From an uncultured Lachnospiraceae bacterium (GTDB lineage Bacteria > Bacillota > Clostridia > Lachnospirales > Lachnospiraceae), in NCBI GenBank assembly GCA_946183625.1, contig CAMHCL010000032.1, positions 1 to 14,144 of the forward strand: a stretch of DNA of 14,144 nt, written 5' to 3'. Below, piece after piece: positions 1-6,900 of the stretch. Under the pieces are notes generated by a model, which was not told where the DNA came from, did no database searches, and saw only the letters and a list, made by a program, of their open reading frames with translations. A program made the translations under genes and the position numbers. How positions within the stretch are numbered: the first letter of the stretch is position 1; every line of letters begins with the position of its first letter.

Positions 1-29
1 CGATGACACTATCAAAAACGCCTCGTTTA

Positions 30-38
30 TGGTACAAT
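30..38 (+). promoter_or_regulatory. Probable extended -10 promoter for the first operon
   Basis: The sequence TGGTACAAT is an extended -10 element (TGn followed by TACAAT at 33-38), 36 bases before the chosen start of the first gene. The -35 position (about 10-15, TATCAA) is a poor match, as is common when a TGn extension is present. Transcription would begin near 45, giving a leader of about 30 bases. This is a motif reading only; no start site has been mapped. Confidence 0.5.
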
Positions 39-74
39 ACGAACGTATACTATAACCATAAATGGGGCGTTTCT

Positions 75-2363
75 ATGAGATTAGCAGCATCAATTATATT
101 TGCAATCTTATCTGTAGCCATGGTTGTATGTGCAATTCTGGCTAATCGTTCACGCAAACCTATTAAAAAGGATGTTGTGTTTCTTTTGATTGGCTTTATC
201 CCACCTATTATAGGAAATATGCTTCTTGTTGCTTCAGGCAACAGAGTTATAGCAACTATTGGATACTACATTTATTTCATAGGAATGGATTTAGTTGTTA
301 TAGCAGTTTTCAGATTTGGATTTAATTACTGTGGTCTTTCGTGGAAACGAAGATATATAAAAGTACTAGCTAATTTTATATATGTAATAGACGTTGTTCA
401 GTATTTCTTTAATCCGTTTTTTCACCAGGCATTTGAAACTAAAGAAATAATGGTTGAGGGGTTCCCTTATTATGATCTGGTTCCACATATAGGACAGGTT
501 TATCATCGTATAGTTTGTTATGGACTCCTTCTGGCTGTTATTATCATTTTTGCATATAAAACAGCAAAGGCATCCCGTATATATGCGGAGAAATATTATA
601 CTCTGCTTATATCCATTATATTCACGGCAATTCTGGAAACGGTTTTCATATTCTCAAATATGACAATTGATATATCGATGTTTGCGCTTGCTATATCAGG
701 CTTTCTGATATTCTTCTTTGCGCTTTATTATCGTCCGATGAGATTCCTGGATAGAATGCTTTCCTACGTTGTTTCTGATATGAATGAAGGCATGTTCCTT
801 TTTGATAATTCAGATAACTGTTTATGGATAAATGATGGTGCAGTTAGTCTTATGGGTGCAGATAAGGAAAATCCAGGTGCATCCACAGAACTGCTTAAAG
901 GTATATTTGGAGATGTTATATCTAATTCGGGTGACTGGGCTGCAAAGAGGACCATCGATACCAAAGATGGAGAGAAATACTATGTTATAAATAAGTATTC
1001 CGTATCCGATGAAAACGATAAGGTAATAGGTTCTATGGTCAGTGTTCGTGATAATACTCTTGAACATAATGCCAGACTTAAGGAAATATATGAAGCTACT
1101 CATGATAAGCTTACAGGATTATATACTAAGGAATATCTGTTTTCTAATATAAAGAAAGAATTAAGAAAACATCCCGATAAGACTTACTATGTCATATATG
1201 TTGATGTCAGAAACTTTAAGATTGTAAATGATATATTTGGTTCAGACTTTGGTGATTACGCGCTGAATACAATAGCTGAATTCATTGGCTCATATAAAGC
1301 AGAACATTTTATCTGTGGTCGTCTTGCCGGAGATACTTTTGGAGCGGCTGTTCCTGTGGATGAATTTGATGCTGATTTCATAGATCAGAGACTTAATGAT
1401 TTTGTGGTTAAGAGAGATGCGGTAGAGCATCATATTCTCATTCACCTGGGTGTATATGAGGTTACGGATACAAGCATTGATGTATCAGTTATGTTTGACA
1501 GAGCTCATCTGGCACTCGGTACTATCAAAGAGGATTATAATAGACACATAGCATATTACGATGATGAAATGCGTAATAAGATATTGTGGAATCAGATTGT
1601 TACTACTGAGCTTAACACAGCGATAATGAGTAAACAGATGCGTCCTTATCTGCAACCGATAGTTGACAGAGACAGGAAGATCATTGGAGCGGAAGCTCTT
1701 GTAAGGTGGATACATCCTGATCTGGGATTCATGTCTCCTGGTGACTTCATTCCGCTTTTTGAAGAGAACGGCAGGATTATAGATGTTGATAGATATATGT
1801 GGCGTTCGGCCTGCGAGATTCTAAAGAGATGGGAATCAGAAGGCAGAGATCAGTTTATTTCCGTGAATATATCCCCGAAGGATTTCTACTTCATGGATGT
1901 GGAATATGAACTGAATCATCTTGTAAAAGAATTTGGAATCGATAAGAAGAAGCTTCGTATAGAGATAACTGAATCTGTTATGATGAATGATGCAGATCAG
2001 AAGATGAAGGTTATAGACAATCTGAAGGCCGAAGGCTTTATTGTTGAAATGGATGACTTCGGAAGTGGATATTCTTCGTTTAACCTGTTCAAGGATATGT
2101 CAGTTGATGTGCTTAAAATCGATATGATGTTCCTTGCTAAGTCAAAAGATGTTGAGAGAGCTCGGAAAATAGTGCATCATATAATAAGTATGACAAAGGA
2201 TATGGATATAGTTTCTCTGACCGAGGGCGTTGAGACTGATACTGAATATGAGAAGCTTAGAGAAATGGGCTGTGATCTCTTCCAGGGTTACTATTTCTCA
2301 AAACCTATTCCTGTAGAGGATTTTGAAAAACTGGCAGGGGGATTATCAGGTGAATCTGATTAA
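75..2363 (+). CDS. 7-TM sensor protein with PAS, degenerate GGDEF and intact EAL domain (probable c-di-GMP phosphodiesterase)
   Basis: Predicted membrane-bound enzyme hydrolysing cyclic di-GMP. From the ATG at 75 it has 762 residues. Residues 4-218 form about seven membrane segments, like the 7TM sensor of some histidine kinases; a PAS-like region spans about 228-328, GGDEF about 335-500 and EAL about 507-756. The GGDEF signature reads AGDTF (418-422), so cyclase activity is unlikely and the domain may only bind GTP or signal. The EAL domain keeps the expected metal and catalytic residues: EAL (540-542), N598, EITES (from 630), D660-D661, K681, EGVE (717-720) and Q737. I preferred ATG 75 to the in-frame ATG at 3 because the protein then begins at the first membrane helix and the promoter falls upstream; the ribosome site (about 63-68) is weak. 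The next gene begins inside its 3' end. Confidence 0.88.
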   Translation: MRLAASIIFAILSVAMVVCAILANRSRKPIKKDVVFLLIGFIPPIIGNMLLVASGNRVIATIGYYIYFIGMDLVVIAVFRFGFNYCGLSWKRRYIKVLANFIYVIDVVQYFFNPFFHQAFETKEIMVEGFPYYDLVPHIGQVYHRIVCYGLLLAVIIIFAYKTAKASRIYAEKYYTLLISIIFTAILETVFIFSNMTIDISMFALAISGFLIFFFALYYRPMRFLDRMLSYVVSDMNEGMFLFDNSDNCLWINDGAVSLMGADKENPGASTELLKGIFGDVISNSGDWAAKRTIDTKDGEKYYVINKYSVSDENDKVIGSMVSVRDNTLEHNARLKEIYEATHDKLTGLYTKEYLFSNIKKELRKHPDKTYYVIYVDVRNFKIVNDIFGSDFGDYALNTIAEFIGSYKAEHFICGRLAGDTFGAAVPVDEFDADFIDQRLNDFVVKRDAVEHHILIHLGVYEVTDTSIDVSVMFDRAHLALGTIKEDYNRHIAYYDDEMRNKILWNQIVTTELNTAIMSKQMRPYLQPIVDRDRKIIGAEALVRWIHPDLGFMSPGDFIPLFEENGRIIDVDRYMWRSACEILKRWESEGRDQFISVNISPKDFYFMDVEYELNHLVKEFGIDKKKLRIEITESVMMNDADQKMKVIDNLKAEGFIVEMDDFGSGYSSFNLFKDMSVDVLKIDMMFLAKSKDVERARKIVHHIISMTKDMDIVSLTEGVETDTEYEKLREMGCDLFQGYYFSKPIPVEDFEKLAGGLSGESD
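2336..2341 (+). promoter_or_regulatory. Shine-Dalgarno site that fixes a GTG start
   Basis: AGGGGG lies 8 bases before GTG 2350, while the upstream TTG at 2323 has no comparable site. The phosphatase gene therefore most likely starts at the GTG, inside the end of the preceding gene. Confidence 0.65.
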
Positions 2364-4005
2364 AAAGTTAACTTCAAATCTGACATTTATGATAATTGGT
2401 TCGGTAATTATCCTACTTATCATATTTGCTGCAGTTATTGATATAATTGGATACAGACGTTTTACCCATGTGTACACAAATGAATATAATGATTATGCTT
2501 ACAGAACGGCAATTACTGCGGCTGCACTCATTGATGCTGATCAGATAGATCATTATCTCGAAGTGGGCGGTGAGGATGAAGATTATATTACAACAAAGGA
2601 TAATCTTTTTATCCTGGCAAACAATCAGGGAGTATCGGTAATATATCTTGTTAAGCCTGATCCGGATTACAAGAATTTTACTTCTGTTTTCAATGCGGTA
2701 AGTGACGACAGTCCTTATGAGCCTTGGGAGATAGGACTTAGAAGACAGACCACGAATGAAGAGTATGAAGAAGCTTTTAAAAATATGTACGAGAATGGCT
2801 CTGAAAGAGAAGTGGTTGTGAGAACCGAGAATCTGAAAGGAGCCCAGCCTCATATTACTTCTATGATTCCTCTTAAGGATTCTCAAGGGAATATAACAGG
2901 AATCCTTTGTGTTCAGAGATTCATAAAGGATATGAAAAAACAGAGAATTGGATATCTGAGGTGGATAGGATTTACCACAGGCATCATTATCATTCTCACT
3001 ATTATAGCTGCATCTACATTTCTTAATACTCAGGTCGTAAGACCTATCAAGAGGGTTACGGCTGAAGCTAAGAGATTTTCAAAGGAAAGCAAGATCAATG
3101 ATAAACCTTTGGGAGATGGTATAAGCAGGGTAACTGAGATCAGTGAGCTGGCTGATTCCATCGATAAGATGGAAATGGATACCATCAACAACATGTATAA
3201 CCTGGCGACTGTAACAAAGGAGAATGAGAGAATAGGTACGGAGCTGCATCTGGCTGCTTTGATCCAGGAGAATTCCGTGCCAAATATTTTTCCTGCATTT
3301 CCTGATAGAAATGAATTTGATGTATACGCCACAATGGATCCTGCAAAGGAGATAGGTGGTGACTTCTATGATTTCTATCTGACAAATGATCATACACTGG
3401 CTCTTGTAATGGCAGACGTTTCCGGCAAGGGTGTACCGGGAGCCCTCTTCATGATGGTTACCAAGATTCTTATAAAAGAGCATGCAATGCTGGATAAATC
3501 ACCTGCAGAAGTCTTAGATACGATCAATGACAGAATATGCAGCAACAATAATACTAATATGTTTGTTACAGTATGGCTTGCCAAGCTGGATCTTCGAACA
3601 GGTAATATGGTGGTTGCAAATGCGGGTCATGATGATCCGGTCATATACAAGAAGAATGGCGAGTTCGAGCTGAAGAAAACCAAGCATGGTATGCCGCTGG
3701 GAGTAAGAAAAAATAGAAAATATGAGGAATATGAAATCTGGATGGGGCCGGGTGACAAAATATTCCTTTATACGGATGGAGTTCATGAGGCTACAGACGG
3801 CAGTGGTGAAATGTACGGCATGGAGCGTATGTTAGCATCACTTAATGAATATAAAGATAGGTCATTAAATGCGCTTCTGACATATGTTAAAAATGACGTC
3901 GAGGTATTTGTAGACGGAGCAGTGCAGTTTGATGATATGACTATGATGGGGATGGAATTGAAAGATTTTTATTCGGGGGATAGTGCTAATGAAGAAAAGA
4001 TTTAA
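2350..4005 (+). CDS. Membrane sensor HAMP-PP2C (SpoIIE/RsbU-type) serine phosphatase
   Basis: Predicted to dephosphorylate a STAS-domain protein in a partner switch, most simply the one encoded at 4423. The 551-residue protein (GTG start) has TM1 at about 11-33, an outside sensor region of about 170 residues (Cache-like by layout), TM2 at about 204-225, HAMP at about 225-278 and PP2C at about 300-537. The metal-binding signatures are all present: GGDFYD (336-341), MADVSGKG (354-361), YTDG (474-477) and FDD (527-529), so the phosphatase should be active. It overlaps the previous gene by 14 bases and the following kinase gene by 17, suggesting coupled translation. The family is known from RsbU, SpoIIE and SiaA; the ligand of the outside domain cannot be told from sequence. 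Confidence 0.92.
   Translation: MNLIKKLTSNLTFMIIGSVIILLIIFAAVIDIIGYRRFTHVYTNEYNDYAYRTAITAAALIDADQIDHYLEVGGEDEDYITTKDNLFILANNQGVSVIYLVKPDPDYKNFTSVFNAVSDDSPYEPWEIGLRRQTTNEEYEEAFKNMYENGSEREVVVRTENLKGAQPHITSMIPLKDSQGNITGILCVQRFIKDMKKQRIGYLRWIGFTTGIIIILTIIAASTFLNTQVVRPIKRVTAEAKRFSKESKINDKPLGDGISRVTEISELADSIDKMEMDTINNMYNLATVTKENERIGTELHLAALIQENSVPNIFPAFPDRNEFDVYATMDPAKEIGGDFYDFYLTNDHTLALVMADVSGKGVPGALFMMVTKILIKEHAMLDKSPAEVLDTINDRICSNNNTNMFVTVWLAKLDLRTGNMVVANAGHDDPVIYKKNGEFELKKTKHGMPLGVRKNRKYEEYEIWMGPGDKIFLYTDGVHEATDGSGEMYGMERMLASLNEYKDRSLNALLTYVKNDVEVFVDGAVQFDDMTMMGMELKDFYSGDSANEEKI
3975..3980 (+). promoter_or_regulatory. Shine-Dalgarno site of the kinase gene
   Basis: GGGGGA ends 8 bases before ATG 3989 and lies within the end of the phosphatase gene. 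It favours ATG 3989 over the in-frame GTG at 3983, which is too close to the site. Confidence 0.6.
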
Positions 4006-4402
4006 AGCTGAAATATCTGAATTAGAAGAGGTTTTCAAGTTTTTGGAAGAGCAAAAGCCTTCAGGATTGGAAAATAGAGAATATAACAGGATTAAGATAT
4101 CTGTAGAAGAAATATTTGTTAATATAGCAAACTATGCTTATACAGATTCTGCTTCTTCTGAAGAAAAATACATTGATGTTGATATTATCAACAATGATGA
4201 GCCAAGAAGTGTTATAATAAGCTTTGAGGATTTTGGAGTTCCATTTAATCCATTGGAACAGCCAGAACCTGATTTGGATGTTTACAGGAATCATGAAAAA
4301 ATCGGTGGCCTTGGAATTCATATTGTAAAAAAGACCATGGATAATGTATATTATAAATACTCGGATAATAAAAATGTATTTACCATAGTAAAAAATATCT
4401 GA
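3989..4402 (+). CDS. RsbW/SpoIIAB-type serine kinase (HATPase_c_2, anti-sigma-factor-like)
   Basis: Predicted cytoplasmic ATP-dependent serine kinase and binding partner in a partner switch: it would phosphorylate the STAS protein encoded just downstream and bind either that protein or another target. The 137-residue product is the usual size for this family. The N-box contains E41 and N45 in a context matching SpoIIAB E46/N50, although the usual later His is Tyr49. The G1 box is EDFG (80-83) and the G2 box is GGLGIHIV (106-113), followed by the family-typical MDNV. ATP binding and catalysis should be intact. It overlaps the phosphatase gene by 17 bases, and the STAS gene starts 20 bases after its stop. 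No sigma factor gene is nearby, so its output target is unknown. Confidence 0.88.
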   Translation: MKKRFKAEISELEEVFKFLEEQKPSGLENREYNRIKISVEEIFVNIANYAYTDSASSEEKYIDVDIINNDEPRSVIISFEDFGVPFNPLEQPEPDLDVYRNHEKIGGLGIHIVKKTMDNVYYKYSDNKNVFTIVKNI

Positions 4403-4422
4403 TAAAGGAGATATAAACTATA

Positions 4423-4716
4423 ATGGATATTAAGATGAACAGAGATGGCGATAAGCTTGAGATGGTGATCGCGGGGAAGATCGATACTATCACATCGCCG
4501 GAACTGGAAAGCAAGGTCTCGGAATTAGAGGGTGTTACAGATCTTGTGATTAATTTATTGGATGTGGATTATATATCTTCATCAGGACTCAGAGTTCTGA
4601 TAATCATGCAAAATGTAATGGATGATCAGGGGAGTATGACTATTCGTTACGTAAGTGACAGTGTTATGGAGATATTTGAAGCGACAGGTCTGGCAGACTT
4701 GTTTGATATAGACTAG
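4423..4716 (+). CDS. STAS-domain anti-sigma factor antagonist (SpoIIAA/RsbV-like)
   Basis: A single STAS domain of 97 residues, predicted to be the phospho-switch protein of the module. In this family the unphosphorylated form binds the kinase and frees the kinase's other partner; the kinase inactivates it by phosphorylating a serine and the PP2C phosphatase restores it. The signature is SSSGLR (52-57). By alignment with the DSSG of SpoIIAA and the DST of RsbV, Ser53 is the likely phosphoacceptor; the usual preceding Asp is Ser52 here. AAAGGAG (4404-4410) sits 12 bases before the ATG. The next gene starts 34 bases after the stop. No sigma gene follows, so the partner may be one of the flanking EAL proteins (inference). 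Confidence 0.92.
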   Translation: MDIKMNRDGDKLEMVIAGKIDTITSPELESKVSELEGVTDLVINLLDVDYISSSGLRVLIIMQNVMDDQGSMTIRYVSDSVMEIFEATGLADLFDID

Positions 4717-4750
4717 ATATAAGAGTTACTTGTTGGTTAGAGGGGGAAGA

Positions 4751-6883
4751 ATGAAATATAAGTTTTACGGTTGGGAGAAGGCTGTAATTCCACCTATTGG
4801 AAATGATTACAAGCATATAGAGTCACCACTTGATCTATATGATGCACTTTCACACATATGGTGTGAATATACATGTGCTCCAAGACTCAGGGGTGAGTGG
4901 AGCAAGGATAATAAAACATTAGGACAGTGTTCTATCACTGCGTTTCTTGTTCAGGATATCTTTGGAGGTAAGGTTTATGGTATTCCGCGAGAGGGCGGTA
5001 ATTACCATTGCTATAATGTGATCGGAGACATTACATTTGACCTGACGAGCGAGCAGTTCCAGGGAGAAGTTCTGGACTATAGTGATAATCCGGAACAGTT
5101 CAGAGAAGAACATTTCAATAAGGAAGAAAAGCTTAAGAGATATGAATATCTCAAAAAGGAGCTTAAAAGATATACTGAAAATCATATTCCGGCCGGGCTT
5201 CCCGGTGGATTCTTTATCTACGAAGAGGGTAACGATGAGGAAATCCTTTTTGCAGATGAGAATATAATCAAGCTGTATGGCTGTAATACTCTTATGGAAT
5301 TCAAAGAGTTTACAGGCAATTCTTTCAAGGGGATGGTTCATCCCGAAGATCTTCACAAGATTCAGAACCAGATACAGGCACAGACTGTTTTTGGAGAGAA
5401 GAGACATGATTATGTCCGCTACAGAATTCTTACCAAGAGTGGTGAAGTGCGCTATGTGGAGGATTTTGGACATCTTCTTCATGGTGGAAATGGTAAAGCG
5501 TTTTTCTATGTGTTCATTGTGGACGTTGACCAGAATGAATATTTAAATCGAAATCGAAACTCTTTTGCCGAAGCTGAGATACTGTCTATGAACAGTGAGA
5601 CGGATTCCCTTACGGGACTCTTTAATATGTCATTTTTCTATCAGCAGGTTCAGGGTATTCTTTCTGCGCCGCAGTATAGACGCAGTAACATATCTATAAT
5701 TCATTTTGATATTCCGAATTTTAAACTTTTTAATGAACGAAATGGCTTCCGATTAGGTGATGAGCTGCTATGTGATCTGGCTAAAACTATTCGGGAGGAG
5801 TTTTCTGATGGTGTTTCATCCAGATTCTCGGATGATCATTTTGTAGTATGTTACATCGGCGAGAAGGACGATGTGATACATAAAGTCGAAAATGTTTATA
5901 AGAGGATACTTCAATCTGAGGATACTGTTAAGAGAGTTCGTATTAAGGCGGGTATTTACTACATGGCCGACAGAATGGGTGAAGTTGGCCTGGCATGTGA
6001 TCATGCAAGACTTGCCTGTAACAGTATTAAGAGCAGACATGATATATTTTACTGCGTTTATGATGAGATACTTCGTGAGAGGCTGAGGAAACAGCAATAC
6101 GTGGTGGATCATGTGGATGAAGCTATTGAGAATGAATATATCAAGGTATACTATCAGCCGGTTATCAGGGTTGAGACCGGAAAGATATGTGGATATGAGG
6201 CTCTAGTCCGCTGGGTTGATCCCAGGATTGGCATTTTATCCCCTGGAGAATTCATAGAAACCCTCGAAACATTTCACCTTATCCACAAAGTTGATATGTA
6301 TGTGGTAGAACAGGTCTGTAAGGATTATAATGAGATTATTGAGAAAGGGGACGTAATTGTTCCTGCATCTATAAATTTTTCAAGAATGGACTTTGAGCTC
6401 TGCGATATTTTTGATATAGTAGAGAGTATAAGGGAACGTTACAATATTCCTCGAAATATGCTTGATCTGGAAATAACAGAAAGTGTATTCAAAGAGGATT
6501 TCGGCCACATCAAGAATGAGTGCGATAAGATGCGCGACTTGGGGTATCAGATATGGCTGGATGATTTTGGAAGTGGATACTCATCACTGAATAATCTGGT
6601 GGAGTATGACTTCGATGTTATTAAACTTGATATGGTATTCCTACGAAGCTTTGAGAAGAATCCGAAGACTTCATTGCTTATGTCTCATATAGTAGAGGGC
6701 ACAAGGAGTATGGGGCTTGTGTCGCTGACTGAGGGCGTGGAGACTGAGGGACAATATGAATTCTTAAAGCAGATAGGGTGCGATAAAGCCCAGGGTTACT
6801 ATTTCGGCAAGCCAATGCCTATGGAAGAAACAAAGGCATTTACCATGGCGAAGGGTATGACTTGGGAAACTTATAATAATTAA
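4751..6883 (+). CDS. YunG-like domain fused to PAS, degenerate GGDEF and intact EAL (probable c-di-GMP phosphodiesterase)
   Basis: A 710-residue protein without membrane segments, predicted to hydrolyse c-di-GMP in the cytoplasm. Residues of about 27-110 match the small YunG family of Bacillus: a Trp-rich start, GQC (58-60), HCYN (86-89), DLT (97-99) and QF (102-103). C60, H86 and D97 could form a thiol-hydrolase-like triad, but no activity is established. PAS follows at about 150-262 (HPED 197-200), GGDEF at about 283-435 with its signature reduced to SDDHF (360-364), and EAL at about 455-695. EAL residues are complete: E483-A484-L485, N542, EITES (574-578), D604-D605, K625, EGVE (661-664) and Q681. 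I chose ATG 4751 because GAGGGGGAAG lies just before it; an upstream in-frame TTG at 4730 lacks a site. It closes the partner-switch gene group. Confidence 0.9.
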   Translation: MKYKFYGWEKAVIPPIGNDYKHIESPLDLYDALSHIWCEYTCAPRLRGEWSKDNKTLGQCSITAFLVQDIFGGKVYGIPREGGNYHCYNVIGDITFDLTSEQFQGEVLDYSDNPEQFREEHFNKEEKLKRYEYLKKELKRYTENHIPAGLPGGFFIYEEGNDEEILFADENIIKLYGCNTLMEFKEFTGNSFKGMVHPEDLHKIQNQIQAQTVFGEKRHDYVRYRILTKSGEVRYVEDFGHLLHGGNGKAFFYVFIVDVDQNEYLNRNRNSFAEAEILSMNSETDSLTGLFNMSFFYQQVQGILSAPQYRRSNISIIHFDIPNFKLFNERNGFRLGDELLCDLAKTIREEFSDGVSSRFSDDHFVVCYIGEKDDVIHKVENVYKRILQSEDTVKRVRIKAGIYYMADRMGEVGLACDHARLACNSIKSRHDIFYCVYDEILRERLRKQQYVVDHVDEAIENEYIKVYYQPVIRVETGKICGYEALVRWVDPRIGILSPGEFIETLETFHLIHKVDMYVVEQVCKDYNEIIEKGDVIVPASINFSRMDFELCDIFDIVESIRERYNIPRNMLDLEITESVFKEDFGHIKNECDKMRDLGYQIWLDDFGSGYSSLNNLVEYDFDVIKLDMVFLRSFEKNPKTSLLMSHIVEGTRSMGLVSLTEGVETEGQYEFLKQIGCDKAQGYYFGKPMPMEETKAFTMAKGMTWETYNN

Positions 6884-6888
6884 TATAC

Positions 6889-6893
6889 GGAGG
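6889..6893 (+). promoter_or_regulatory. Strong Shine-Dalgarno site of the EF-G-like gene
   Basis: GGAGG (within GGAGGTGG) is 7 bases before ATG 6901. It is the closest to consensus in the window and unlike the G-run sites of the upstream genes, suggesting higher translation of this gene. Confidence 0.6.
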
Positions 6894-6900
6894 TGGTTAC

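Noticed and set aside
3..74. Upstream in-frame ATG at 3 as the start of the first gene
   Set aside because: It would add 24 polar residues before the first membrane helix and would sit upstream of the extended -10 promoter; ATG 75 fits better.
2323..2349. TTG at 2323 as the start of the PP2C phosphatase
   Set aside because: No ribosome site in front, whereas GTG 2350 has AGGGGG at 8 bases.
2413..2886. Long reading frames on the - strand opposite the main genes (also near 4919-5482, 8917-9306 and 12538-12945)
   Set aside because: No ribosome sites or recognisable domains; the + strand frames carry clear protein families.
4730..4750. TTG at 4730 as the start of the YunG-EAL protein
   Set aside because: The strong GAGGGGGAAG site lies after it and before ATG 4751.
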